The notes beneath the pieces were generated by a model. That model did no database searches and was not told the origin of the DNA. It saw only the letters and a list, made by a program, of their open reading frames with translations. Made by a program: the position numbers and the translations under genes. From the NCBI RefSeq assembly GCF_026130605.1, contig NZ_JANFAU010000002.1, forward strand, positions 667,267 to 731,266: a DNA stretch of 64,000 nucleotides, read 5' to 3'. Numbering within the stretch: position 1 is the stretch's first letter; each line of letters starts with the position of its first letter. This document shows, piece by piece, positions 30,399 through 39,722 of the stretch. Source of the DNA: Sphingomonas lycopersici (lineage in GTDB: Bacteria; Pseudomonadota; Alphaproteobacteria; Sphingomonadales; Sphingomonadaceae).

Positions 30399-32665
30399 AC
30401 AAGGTGCCGCCGGCTTTCGGGCCGGTTGCGCTGTCGGGCGGGAAGACCTGCCCCGCCGGTCGGGCTTTGCGGTAAGTCGATATCGTCCGCGGCGATATCC
30501 GTCGCCTCCACCCACGGATGCCGGTCGCCGGGCGTGCGCACGGTCGTCACCCGCCCGCTCGCCAGCGTCAGCGCGAGGCCGCCGGTGCGTGCCAGCGCAG
30601 GCCGGTCGAGCAGCAGCCAGCGCGGTACGCAGCCGCGCGGCAGGCGGCGGTCGCTGATCACGATATCGGCGTCACGGCATGCCGCGATGAGCCTGCGCCA
30701 CGGCGGCAGATAGGGGCTGCGGGTGGCGAGGATGCGCCAGCGTCGTCCGCCGCTCTCGCGTACGACCAGGCAGGCATCGCGCGTGCAGCGTGCATCGGGC
30801 TGTTCGGACAGGAGCAGCGGATCGTCATCGCTTCCGGCATTTTCCGCCAGCGTGTCGCGGACATAATCCCCCGCGCGGTCGCGCAGCAGCGCGAGGTCGC
30901 CGCGCGCGGTGCGGATCGCGACGTGCCGTCCATCGCCGGTAACGAGCAAATCGGGCGCCGGGGTCGCCAGCGCCCATGCCGCGCCGGCGAGCGACGGCGC
31001 CAACCCCAGCAGCCGCCAGCGCGTCCGCCACAGCGCCAACCACAGCCCGCCGGCGGCGATCAGCGCATAGGCGCCGCCCGGCATCGCGGGGAGCATCGTC
31101 ACCGCCCCCGGCGCCGCGGCGGTGGTCCGCGCGATCCATAGCAGCAAAGCCAGCGCCTTGCCGGTCAGCCACCACGCCGGCGCGCCCAGCCCCGCAATAT
31201 CGAGCAGCAGCGCCAGCGCCTCCAGCGGCATGACGACGAAGGTGGTGAGCGGAATCGCGACGATATTCGCCACCGCACCGTAAATCCCCGCGCGGTGAAA
31301 ATGGTAGATCGCGATCGGCATCAGCGCCACTTCGATCGCCACCCCGGTGAGGAGCAATGACGCGCCGCCGCGCGCGACGCTCGCGACCCACGCCTCGTCG
31401 CGCTTCATGAACCAGCCGCGCACCACCGGATGCTCGTGCAAGGCGACGATCGTCGTCACCGCGGCGAAGGAGAGTTGGAAGCTCGGCCCGACCAGCGATT
31501 CGGGCCATAGCAGGAGGACGATCAGCGCGCCTGCCGCGACCAGCCGCAACGTGATCGCCTCGCGCCCCAGCGCCATCGCCGCGAGCACCAGCAGCGCCGC
31601 GATGCAGCTACGGATCGTCGGGACCTCGCTGCCGGTAAGCAGGGTATAGCCGATCGCCACCGATGCAGCGGTGGCCGCGGCGAGCAGCGGCACGCGCCCG
31701 GTCAGCGCCAGCCTCCGGCTAAGCGCGAGCAGGCGCGAGGCGAGCAGCATCGTGATCGCCACCGCCGCGGTGATATGCAGCCCGCTGACCGACAACAGAT
31801 GCGCCAGCCCCGATCGGCGCATCGCCTCGGCATCGTCCTCGCCGATCGCGCCGGTATCGCCGGTCGCCAGCGCCGCCGCGATGCCGCCGACGCTGCCGCC
31901 GAGCTGCGCGTGGATGTGACGGGTCAGCCGCACGCGCAGCCCCTCCCCCGCCGCCGCGCCCGACAGGATCGTCACCGGGGCGAAGCCGCGCCCGGTCGCC
32001 CCCAGCCCGTCGAACCACGCGACCCGCGCGAAATCGTAGGCGCCGGGCACCGCGGGCGGCGCGGGCGACATCAGTCTCGCCCGCAGCGCGATGATCGCGC
32101 CAGGCGCGAGGCCGCGCGGCGCATCAGAGGTGGTGAGGTTGACGCGAATGCGCGTGGGCGCGGATACCGGCCTGCGATCGAGCCAGCGCGTCGGCGCCAG
32201 CGTCAGCCGGATGAGATCGCGCGCGGGCAGCGGCCGCGCCTGGACCACCCGCGCCTCGAAACGCACGATCATCGCGCGCGGCAGCACCGGGGCGCCGGCG
32301 TGCTCGGCATGCACCCACACCGATCCGACCCCGAAAGCGAGCGCGACACCGCCGATCGCAATACTGGGCGCGAGCCGCCCGCCGCGCGAGAACGCCGTCG
32401 CGAATGCCGCCGTCCCCGCCGCGGCCAGCATCGTCGCGATCCATAGCCGGGGGTCGGGGAGCGCGAACCACAGGATGACGCCCGTGCCGAGACACACCGG
32501 GAGCCACAGCACGATCTGATCGCGCTCGGCCTCCAGCCAGCGCTCGATCGCGCCGTAACGCGGCCGGGGCTGATCGGTTGTTTCCGCGAAGGCGGGAATC
32601 GGCTGCCCGAGATCAGGCGACAATGTCGCAACGCCGGCGGGAGGAGCGCTCGACCCGCTCCTCAT
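30389..32665 (-). CDS. comEC: ComEC/Rec2 family DNA-uptake channel
   Basis: A 758-residue inner-membrane protein of the type that carries single-stranded DNA into the cell during natural transformation. It has an N-terminal OB-like (DUF4131) domain, a central competence domain with many helices ([21 protein letters not shown], with the conserved HLLSVSGLH) and a C-terminal soluble region. The C-terminal metallo-lactamase-like domain is reduced: I see no clear HxHxDH motif. Residues about 18-35 ([18 protein letters not shown]) look repeat-derived, so the true start may lie further in. Other competence genes are not nearby. Confidence 0.88.
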   Translation of the reverse strand: MRSGSSAPPAGVATLSPDLGQPIPAFAETTDQPRPRYGAIERWLEAERDQIVLWLPVCLGTGVILWFALPDPRLWIATMLAAAGTAAFATAFSRGGRLAPSIAIGGVALAFGVGSVWVHAEHAGAPVLPRAMIVRFEARVVQARPLPARDLIRLTLAPTRWLDRRPVSAPTRIRVNLTTSDAPRGLAPGAIIALRARLMSPAPPAVPGAYDFARVAWFDGLGATGRGFAPVTILSGAAAGEGLRVRLTRHIHAQLGGSVGGIAAALATGDTGAIGEDDAEAMRRSGLAHLLSVSGLHITAAVAITMLLASRLLALSRRLALTGRVPLLAAATAASVAIGYTLLTGSEVPTIRSCIAALLVLAAMALGREAITLRLVAAGALIVLLLWPESLVGPSFQLSFAAVTTIVALHEHPVVRGWFMKRDEAWVASVARGGASLLLTGVAIEVALMPIAIYHFHRAGIYGAVANIVAIPLTTFVVMPLEALALLLDIAGLGAPAWWLTGKALALLLWIARTTAAAPGAVTMLPAMPGGAYALIAAGGLWLALWRTRWRLLGLAPSLAGAAWALATPAPDLLVTGDGRHVAIRTARGDLALLRDRAGDYVRDTLAENAGSDDDPLLLSEQPDARCTRDACLVVRESGGRRWRILATRSPYLPPWRRLIAACRDADIVISDRRLPRGCVPRWLLLDRPALARTGGLALTLASGRVTTVRTPGDRHPWVEATDIAADDIDLPQSPTGGAGLPARQRNRPESRRHLVQS

Positions 32666-32670
32666 GTATC

Positions 32671-32748
32671 CCTGCGAAGGCGGAGACCCGGGGAGAGGGA
32701 GCGTAACCTTGCGGAATGCGGGGCTGGGTCCCCGCCTTCGCGGGGACG
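32671..32748. repeat. diverged family C repeat
   Basis: CCTGCGAAGGCGGAGACCCG and GGGTCCCCGCCTTCGCGGGG form inverted arms. It is close to, and partly resembles, the repeat-derived segment at the 5' end of comEC. The 254-base gap 32666-32919 otherwise holds only the gltX leader. Confidence 0.75.
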
Positions 32749-32919
32749 CGAGGAGGGGCCGCCACGCCGCCGTTCACACGCCGCCCTTCGAAGCCGCGCT
32801 GCCCGTTCACCCTCCCTCTCCCCCTTCGATCGCGAAGGTTTGTCGCGCCACCGGGCGCGTGCTAGGGGCGCCCCCGGCCCTCTAGGCCATGTCGTAATTC
32901 AGCTTGGGAGCAAGCGCGT

Positions 32920-34347
32920 TTGAGCGCAACCACCGATCTTGCCGGCGAGAGCGAGCGTGATGCCTCGGTCGTCACCCGTTTCGCCCCTTCCCCCACCGGC
33001 TTCCTTCACTTGGGCGGCGCGCGCACCGCGCTGTTCAACCTGCTGTTCGCGCGCCACCATGGCGGCAAGTTCCTGCTGCGGATCGAGGATACCGATCGCG
33101 CGCGCTCGACCCAGCCGGCGATCGACGCGATTCTCTCGGGCCTGAAATGGCTCGGGCTCGACTGGGACGGCGACGCCGTGTTCCAGTTCGAGCGCGCCGC
33201 GCGGCATGCCGAGGTCGCCGAGGCGATGCTCGCCAGCGGCAACGCCTATCGCTGCTACCTCACCCCCGAGGAACTGGCGCAGATGCGCACCGAGGCGGAA
33301 GCCGCGAAGAAGCCGCTGCGCATCCGCTCGCCGTGGCGCGACAAGGTGCCGAACGACCCGGGCGCGCCGCACGTCATCCGGCTCAAGGCTCCGCTCGACG
33401 GCGCGGTCACGATCCACGATCGCGTCCAGGGCGAGGTGACGGTGCAGAATGCCGAGCTCGACGATCTCGTGCTGCTCCGCTCGGACGGCACGCCGACCTA
33501 TATGCTCGCGGTGGTGGTCGACGATCACGACATGGGCGTCACGCATGTCATCCGCGGCGACGACCATCTCAACAACGCCTTCCGCCAGTTGCCGATCTAT
33601 CGCGCGATGGGCTGGCCCGAGCCGGTTTATGCGCATATCCCGCTGATCCACGGCGCGGACGGCGCCAAGCTGTCCAAGCGGCACGGCGCGGTGGGGATCG
33701 AGGCCTATCGCGACGAGTTGGGCATCCTGCCCGAGGCGCTCGACAATTATCTGCTCCGCCTCGGCTGGGGCCACGGCGATGCCGAGATCATCAGCCGCGA
33801 ACAGGCGATCGAATGGTTCGATCTCGGCGCGGTGGGCAAATCGGCGTCGCGGTTCGATCTCAAGAAGCTCGAACATCTCAACGGCCATTATATCCGCGAG
33901 GCGGACGACGCGCGGCTCGCCGGACTGGTCGCGGCGCGACTCGGGCGTTCGGACGATGCCGCGACGCTCAATCTGCTGACCCGCGCGATGCCTGCGCTCA
34001 AGCCGCGTGCGGCAAATCTCAACGAGTTGACCGACGGCACCGCTTTCCTCTTCGCCACCCGCCCGCTCGTCATCGACGATGCGGCACGCGGGCTGCTGGA
34101 GGGTGAAGCGCCCGCGTTGCTGTCGCAACTGCACAGCGCTCTTGACGCGGTGCACAACTGGGATACGGAGGCGCTCGAAGATGCGGTACGCCGCGTGGCC
34201 GAAACGGCGGGCGTCAAGCTCGGTCAGGTCGCACAGCCGCTTCGTGCCGCACTCACCGGGCGCAAGACCTCGCCGGGCATCTTCGACGTGCTGGCCCTTC
34301 TGGGCCGCGACGAAAGCCTGGCGCGGATCGCCGACCAGATGCGTTAA
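32920..34347 (+). CDS. gltX: glutamyl-tRNA synthetase
   Basis: Charges tRNA-Glu (and in many alphaproteobacteria also tRNA-Gln) in the cytosol. The 475-residue class I synthetase has the HIGH-type motif [19 protein letters not shown] (residues about 21-40) and the KMSKS-type motif GAKLSKRHG. It starts with TTG, preceded by GGGAG nine bases upstream; no better ATG is available before the conserved N-terminus. gltA follows after 19 bases. Confidence 0.96.
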   Translation: MSATTDLAGESERDASVVTRFAPSPTGFLHLGGARTALFNLLFARHHGGKFLLRIEDTDRARSTQPAIDAILSGLKWLGLDWDGDAVFQFERAARHAEVAEAMLASGNAYRCYLTPEELAQMRTEAEAAKKPLRIRSPWRDKVPNDPGAPHVIRLKAPLDGAVTIHDRVQGEVTVQNAELDDLVLLRSDGTPTYMLAVVVDDHDMGVTHVIRGDDHLNNAFRQLPIYRAMGWPEPVYAHIPLIHGADGAKLSKRHGAVGIEAYRDELGILPEALDNYLLRLGWGHGDAEIISREQAIEWFDLGAVGKSASRFDLKKLEHLNGHYIREADDARLAGLVAARLGRSDDAATLNLLTRAMPALKPRAANLNELTDGTAFLFATRPLVIDDAARGLLEGEAPALLSQLHSALDAVHNWDTEALEDAVRRVAETAGVKLGQVAQPLRAALTGRKTSPGIFDVLALLGRDESLARIADQMR

Positions 34348-34366
34348 GCAGGGGTAAGGAGACCAC

Positions 34367-35650
34367 ATGACCGATACCGCCGAGCTTTCCCTTGCCGGGA
34401 AGAATTCCGAATATCCTGTCCTGTCCGGTACGGTTGGGCCGGATGTGGTTGATATCCGCAAGCTTTACGGCGCGACCGGCGCCTTCACCTACGATCCGGG
34501 TTTCACCTCCACCGCCTCCTGCCGCTCGGCGCTGACCTATATCGACGGCGACGAAGGCGTGCTGCTCCACCGCGGCTATCCGATCGGCGAGCTGGCCGAA
34601 CAGTCGAGCTTCATGGAAGTCGCCTATCTCCTGCTCAACGGCGAGCTGCCGTCGGCGGACGAGCTGGGCAAGTTCGAGACGACGATCACCCGCCACACGA
34701 TGCTGCACGAACAGCTCGCGACCTTCTATCGCGGGTTCCGCCGCGACGCGCATCCGATGGCGGTGATGTGCGGCGTGGTCGGCGCGCTGTCGGCTTTCTA
34801 CCACGATTCGACCGACATCCACGATCCGCAGCAGCGGATGATCGCCTCGCACCGGCTGATCGCCAAGATGCCGACGATCGCGGCGATGGCCTATAAGTAC
34901 AGCGTCGGGCAGCCGTTCCTCTACCCGGACAACTCGCTGAGCTACACCGGCAACTTCCTGCGCATGACGTTCGGCGTCCCGGCCGAGCAATATGAGGTCC
35001 ACCCGGCGGTGGAAAAGGCGATGGACCGGATCTTCATCCTCCACGCCGACCACGAGCAGAATGCCTCCACCTCGACCGTCCGGCTCGCCGGTTCGTCGGG
35101 CGCCAATCCGTTCGCGTGCATCGCGGCGGGGATCGCTTGCCTGTGGGGCCCGGCGCACGGCGGCGCCAACGAGGCGGCGCTCAACATGCTGCACGAGATC
35201 GGCACCCCCGATCGCATCCCCGAATTCATCGCGCGCGCGAAGGACAAGAACGATCCGTTCCGCCTGATGGGCTTCGGCCACCGCGTCTATAAGAATTACG
35301 ATCCGCGCGCGACCGTGATGCAGAAGACGGTGCGCGAAGTGTTCGATGCGCTCAAGGTCAGCGACCCGGTATTCGAAACCGCGCTGCGGCTCGAGGAAAT
35401 CGCGCTCAACGACAGCTATTTCGTCGAGAAGAAGCTGTTCCCGAACGTCGATTTCTATTCGGGCGTGATCCTCTCCGCGATCGGCTTCCCGACCTCGATG
35501 TTCACCGCGCTGTTCGCGCTCGCCCGCACCGTCGGCTGGGTCGCGCAGTGGAACGAGATGATCACCGATCCCGACCAGAAGATCGGCCGCCCGCGTCAGC
35601 TCTACACCGGGCCGACGCAGCGCAGCTATGTGCCGATGAGCAAGCGCTGA
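34367..35650 (+). CDS. gltA: citrate synthase (type II)
   Basis: Condenses acetyl-CoA and oxaloacetate at the entry of the TCA cycle. The 427-residue protein matches the hexameric Gram-negative type, with an N-terminal beta domain (to about residue 60) and the active-site region [29 protein letters not shown] and [13 protein letters not shown] containing the catalytic His and later Asp. ATG after AAGGAGA. It is probably cotranscribed with gltX. Confidence 0.97.
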   Translation: MTDTAELSLAGKNSEYPVLSGTVGPDVVDIRKLYGATGAFTYDPGFTSTASCRSALTYIDGDEGVLLHRGYPIGELAEQSSFMEVAYLLLNGELPSADELGKFETTITRHTMLHEQLATFYRGFRRDAHPMAVMCGVVGALSAFYHDSTDIHDPQQRMIASHRLIAKMPTIAAMAYKYSVGQPFLYPDNSLSYTGNFLRMTFGVPAEQYEVHPAVEKAMDRIFILHADHEQNASTSTVRLAGSSGANPFACIAAGIACLWGPAHGGANEAALNMLHEIGTPDRIPEFIARAKDKNDPFRLMGFGHRVYKNYDPRATVMQKTVREVFDALKVSDPVFETALRLEEIALNDSYFVEKKLFPNVDFYSGVILSAIGFPTSMFTALFALARTVGWVAQWNEMITDPDQKIGRPRQLYTGPTQRSYVPMSKR

Positions 35651-35673
35651 TCCGAACCATCTGAACCAAAAGC

Positions 35674-35755
35674 GTCATGCCGGGCTCGACCCAGCATCCA
35701 GAGCCTCAAGTGCCGTCGCACCTCGCCCTGGATGCCGGATCAAGTCCGGCATGAC
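35674..35755. repeat. palindromic repeat, family A
   Basis: Fourth 82-bp copy of the GTCATGCCGGGCTCGACC element, directly followed after 25 bases by a family B element; the two families are side by side only here. Confidence 0.9.
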
Positions 35756-35780
35756 GTTTATATGGCATGTTAAACAAGAC

Positions 35781-35860
35781 CCGTTCGCCCTGAGCTTGTC
35801 GAAGGGCGTCCTGTCATTCGTGAAGTGGGGTCGCCCTTCGACAGGCTCAGGGCGAACGGT
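35781..35860. repeat. palindromic repeat, family B
   Basis: CCGTTCGCCCTGAGCTTGTC facing GACAGGCTCAGGGCGAACGG. It lies between the convergent gltA and kinase genes and is nearly identical in its arms to 42061-42144. Confidence 0.9.
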
Positions 35861-35890
35861 GGATAGCGGTCCGCCTAAACGGAGCCCGTC

Positions 35891-37243
35891 TCAGCGCGCC
35901 GTAACCGTCGCCGGCACCAGCGGCAGCGCGAGCATGAACCGCGCGCCTTCGCCCGGCGCGCTGTCGAGCTCGATCGCCCCGCCCATCGCGCGCGCCAGCC
36001 GGCGCGAGATATAGAGGCCGAGCCCGCTTCCGCCCGGCTCACGCGGATCGACGCGGGCGAATTTCTCGAACACCAGCGCCTGATCCTTCGGCGCGATGCC
36101 CTTGCCCTGATCGGCGACGATCGCCACCGCGCGCCCGCCGTCGCGCTGGATGCGCAGCCACACCGTCCCGCCGCGCGGCGAATAGCGCAGCGCATTGCCG
36201 ATCAGATTGACCAGGATCTGCAACACGCGGCGGAATTCCCCGCTCGCCACCAGCGGCGCATCGAGCCCCTGCGTGTCGAGCGTCACACCGGCATCGGCGG
36301 CGCGCACCGCGAACAGCCCGGCGGCGCGGCGCATCACATCGGCGAGATCGACCGGTTCGGTCAGGATCGTGAAATCGTCGCGCTCGACCGCCTCGATATC
36401 GGCGAGATCGTCGACCAGCCCCATCAGATGCCGCCCGGCGCTGGCGATATCGGCGGCGTAATCGACATAATGCGGGTCGATCGGCCCGTCCTCGGCGGCG
36501 TTGATGCTGTCGGCGCTGGCGATGATCCGCGTCAGCGGCGCACGCAATATGCCGTCGAGCCGGGTGTTGAAGGTGGCGGCGACATCCTCGGCCGGCGTCG
36601 CTTTCGTCGCCTCCGCCGGGAACACCCCGCCGACGAAGCCAGCGAACACCCCCGCCGCATTGCGCCGCGCGGTCGCGGCGAGCGTCACGCTGCCGCCGCC
36701 GTTGCGGATCACCGCCGCCTGACGATCGAAATCGCGCTGCATCGCCAGCGCCTCAAGCAAGGGCATGCCCCCGGCCGCGTCGGGCTGGAGGGTGAACAGA
36801 TCGGTCAGCGGCTTGCCGATCAGCGACGGCGCGTCGAACCCGCGCCCGTCGCCGATTTCCGACGGCAGACGGGTGAGCCGCAACGTCGCATCGGCCTCCC
36901 ACAGCCACAAGGCGCCCGGCGGCGGAGCGGCGTGGACGCTGCCGGTCGCGCGCCACGCCGGGCGCTCGCGCATCGGCGAAACCGACAGCGACACGCCGTC
37001 CGATCCGGGGTTGGCGCGGACCCAGCATTCGAGATCGGCCTCGGCATCGGCGATCACCACCGTGCGCTGGACGAGGATGCGCAGCCGTCGCGCGAGCCGG
37101 ACCACCGTGGCGAGCTGCGGGATCGCGAGCAATTCGCCGACCGCCCCCCCGGCGCGTTCGTTGAGCGCGGCGAAATCGGGGTCCGCCGCGATCAGCCGGT
37201 CATGCTGGTCGAAGCGCGCGGTGAGGAGGCGGCCGTCGGTCAT
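35891..37243 (-). CDS. histidine-kinase-like ATPase lacking the phospho-acceptor histidine
   Basis: A 450-residue protein without membrane segments. Residues 100-210 resemble PAS-type sensory domains. The region aligned with the DHp helix reads LDGILRAPLTRII (229-241), where the H-box SHELRTPL should be: Gly231 replaces the histidine. The ATPase domain keeps its N box (NLIGNALRYSP, 347-357), G1 (VADQGKGIAP) and G2 (GGSGLGLYISRRL). It therefore can bind ATP but probably not autophosphorylate conventionally. Start ATG lies in an ATGA overlap with the DUF2336 gene, so the pair is coupled. Confidence 0.8.
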   Translation of the reverse strand: MTDGRLLTARFDQHDRLIAADPDFAALNERAGGAVGELLAIPQLATVVRLARRLRILVQRTVVIADAEADLECWVRANPGSDGVSLSVSPMRERPAWRATGSVHAAPPPGALWLWEADATLRLTRLPSEIGDGRGFDAPSLIGKPLTDLFTLQPDAAGGMPLLEALAMQRDFDRQAAVIRNGGGSVTLAATARRNAAGVFAGFVGGVFPAEATKATPAEDVAATFNTRLDGILRAPLTRIIASADSINAAEDGPIDPHYVDYAADIASAGRHLMGLVDDLADIEAVERDDFTILTEPVDLADVMRRAAGLFAVRAADAGVTLDTQGLDAPLVASGEFRRVLQILVNLIGNALRYSPRGGTVWLRIQRDGGRAVAIVADQGKGIAPKDQALVFEKFARVDPREPGGSGLGLYISRRLARAMGGAIELDSAPGEGARFMLALPLVPATVTAR

Positions 37244-38319
37244 GCGCGGCGCAACCGTTCGATCGCGCGAATGGCGCGGCGGAAATCGGGGTGGAGCGAC
37301 AAAGGCGCGAGCGCCTCGCGCGCGGCGAGCACCGGGATCGCCGCGATCGTATCGAGCTGATCGGCGAACGCCTCGATATCGCGCCGCGGATCGGCGTCGG
37401 ACAGCAGCAAGGCAACGCGCGCCAGCGCCTCGCGCGGGAAGCCGTGCGCGCGCAGCGCGAGCCACAGCCGATCGCCCTCGGCATCGAGCAGCAGCGCACG
37501 CGCTTCGCGCAGATCGACCCGCTGGACATAAGCGAGCAGCGCCGCCGCCAGCTCGGCCTTGCCCTCGCCCAGCGCTTCGGCGAGCAGATCGGGCAATTCC
37601 TCCGCACGCGCGTCGATCGCCGCCGCCAGCCTGAGCGCGATCGTATCGAGCCGCGCGCCGTCGTCATGCGCATCGATGCTGCGCGACGCCGCCTCGACCA
37701 AGGCGCGGTCGGCCGCCGGCCCCTGCGCCTCACGCAACGCCGCCGCCACCCACCAGACGAGGCGGCGATGCAGGTCCGCCGGCAGATCGACCGACCGCCC
37801 GCTGCCCGCCTCGCGCCGGCCCTCGGCGATGATGTAATCGCGTGCCGCCGCACCGACGACATTGTCGTCGCCCTGCGCCAGCCGGGCGAGCAGCATCACC
37901 GGCGCGCCGGGCTCACGATTCGCCCCCAGCGCCGCGCCGAGCAAGGCCAGCCGAAGCTGGCCGATCACCTCGGCCATCAGATCCTGATCGCGCAACAGCC
38001 CGGCATCGAGCAGCCGTCGCATCGTCTCGGCCGGGCGCGGGGTGATCACCCCGCCCGCGCCATCCTCGCCGCGCGCGAGCACGCGGGTGGCGTGGGTCGC
38101 CAGTTCGCGCTCGATCCGCTCGAGCAACGCGCCGATCGCCGCGCGCAGCATCGCGCGGGTGCGATCATCGAGCCGATCGTGATCGTTGAGGAAAAAATCG
38201 TCGATCGCGGTTTCCAGCCGCCGCCACGCCCGCGAATCTGCCTCGGCCGCGCGCACGAAGATCGGCGCGGCGTCGGGAGCGATCGCACGCAAGGGGCCGT
38301 TCGGATCGACCGTCATCAC
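37240..38319 (-). CDS. DUF2336-type protein
   Basis: A 359-residue Ala/Leu/Arg-rich soluble protein built of repeated helical pairs (for example AAIGALLERIERELATHATRV and EALGEGKAELAAALLAYVQ), suggesting a helical-repeat scaffold. It resembles the DUF2336 family found in alphaproteobacteria beside sensor kinases. It is first in a two-gene operon with the degenerate kinase at 35891, with a four-base overlap, so the two products probably interact. Biochemical function unknown. Confidence 0.65.
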   Translation of the reverse strand: MMTVDPNGPLRAIAPDAAPIFVRAAEADSRAWRRLETAIDDFFLNDHDRLDDRTRAMLRAAIGALLERIERELATHATRVLARGEDGAGGVITPRPAETMRRLLDAGLLRDQDLMAEVIGQLRLALLGAALGANREPGAPVMLLARLAQGDDNVVGAAARDYIIAEGRREAGSGRSVDLPADLHRRLVWWVAAALREAQGPAADRALVEAASRSIDAHDDGARLDTIALRLAAAIDARAEELPDLLAEALGEGKAELAAALLAYVQRVDLREARALLLDAEGDRLWLALRAHGFPREALARVALLLSDADPRRDIEAFADQLDTIAAIPVLAAREALAPLSLHPDFRRAIRAIERLRRA

Positions 38320-38424
38320 CGTACTTTTAACTTCAATGTCGTTAAGACGCGACTAAGAGTCTTTTTGGCGAATGCCCGTTTCGGGTCATTGCGTGCGGTG
38401 AAACCGCTTTTCCCAAACAGACTC

Positions 38425-39606
38425 TTAAGCCTTACGACGAAGTAACTCGATTGCAGCGCTTAAGGTAGCGAAAGCGTAAACGGTGGCGAGGATCAGCCCG
38501 GCCAGCGGCATCCCCAGCATCGTCAGCACCGCCAGCAGCAGGAGACAGGCCGGCGGGGTCGCCCACCATATCGCGCGCGGCACCGCATCGGTCGCGCGTT
38601 CGACGAGCGCGCCCACCGCGATCAGCACGAGCGCGACGATCACCCCCGAATCGCTCAGCCCGCGCGAATCGATCGACCGGCCGAGCAACAGCGCGGCGAG
38701 CGCGGCGGCGCCCGGGATTCCGCAGGCCAGCACGCTTGCGAGCCGGCTTTCCTCGCGCAGCCAGGCGGTGCGCTCGCCCATTGCGGCGGCGACCGTACCG
38801 GCCAGCGCGGCGAACAGCCCGACCGTCTGATATCCGACCGCGACCAGCCCGAGCCCGATCAGCACCGCGACTCCGGCAGCGATCGTCACCGCCACGGTCG
38901 ATCCGGGGCGCCCGATCAGCGGCGGGAGGACGAAGCCGGCGATCGGCCGCACCACCCAGCGATCGAACCAGCCGGGCCGCGTCGCGAGCGTCGCCATCAT
39001 CACCGCGCGGCTGCGCTGCTCCAGCGCGGCGCTGCGCCGCTCGATGCCGTGCCCCGCGCCCGCCTCGCCCGCCGCCAGCACGACATGCCGCGCCCCGCCT
39101 TGCTCGGCGACGCGGAGCAGCGCCGACTGGACGTCATAATCGCTCGGCAAAGCCGCGACGTCGGCGAGCCGCCGCGCATCGAGCCGCGCGATCCCCGCCC
39201 AGGCGAGCCCGCCGCCGACTCGTTCGTAGTCGGGCGACGCGCTGCCGGCATCGAGCACGAGCAACGCATCGCCGCCTTCCGCGGCGAAGGGCGCGAGCGT
39301 CGCATCGGTGGTGATCAACCCGTCGGCCAGCGCGACGACCCGCGCGAGCGGATGGAGCCGCGCGCTCGCCTCGCCCGCGCTGCGCACGGTGTCGACGCTC
39401 ATCCCGCGCCGCCCGATCCGCGCGATCGCGCCGAGCAATTCGGGGGTCAGCCGCGATACAACGATCACCAGTTGCGACGCCCCGGCGGTCGCCAGCAGCC
39501 GCGCCTGATATTCGATCACCGTCACGCCGGCGAACGGCAATGTCGCCGCCAGCACTCCCTGGCGGTCTTCGGCATCCTGAACGGCGAACAGCAATCCCGC
39601 GAGCAT
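38425..39606 (-). CDS. nucleotidyltransferase-like domain fused to a CDP-alcohol-transferase-like membrane domain
   Basis: A 393-residue fusion. The first 200 residues look like a sugar nucleotidyltransferase core (LPFAGVTVIEYQARLLATAGASQLVIVVSR, VVALADGLI) but lack the G-x-G-x-R-L nucleotide loop. After GWFDRWVVRPIAGFVLPPL the rest has about six membrane helices. Residues 276-298 align with the CDP-alcohol transferase signature DG-x2-AR-x8-G-x3-D-x3-D but keep only the second glycine; the three Asps are Met276, Ala294 and Pro298. This resembles a bifunctional inositol enzyme (IPCT/DIPPS) that has lost both active sites. Start at MLAGLLFAVQ; an ATG further upstream is overlapped by the divergent gene. 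Confidence 0.55.
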   Translation of the reverse strand: MLAGLLFAVQDAEDRQGVLAATLPFAGVTVIEYQARLLATAGASQLVIVVSRLTPELLGAIARIGRRGMSVDTVRSAGEASARLHPLARVVALADGLITTDATLAPFAAEGGDALLVLDAGSASPDYERVGGGLAWAGIARLDARRLADVAALPSDYDVQSALLRVAEQGGARHVVLAAGEAGAGHGIERRSAALEQRSRAVMMATLATRPGWFDRWVVRPIAGFVLPPLIGRPGSTVAVTIAAGVAVLIGLGLVAVGYQTVGLFAALAGTVAAAMGERTAWLREESRLASVLACGIPGAAALAALLLGRSIDSRGLSDSGVIVALVLIAVGALVERATDAVPRAIWWATPPACLLLLAVLTMLGMPLAGLILATVYAFATLSAAIELLRRKA

Positions 39607-39722
39607 CCGCGCGCTGTTAGCGGTTGATGCGCGCGGGTGGAAGCGCGGCGCTTGCGGCGAAACGAGCAAGGTTCGGGACGCTAATCGCTTTGTCCCGCGC
39701 GAATTCGTGTTAAAACCGGCCG

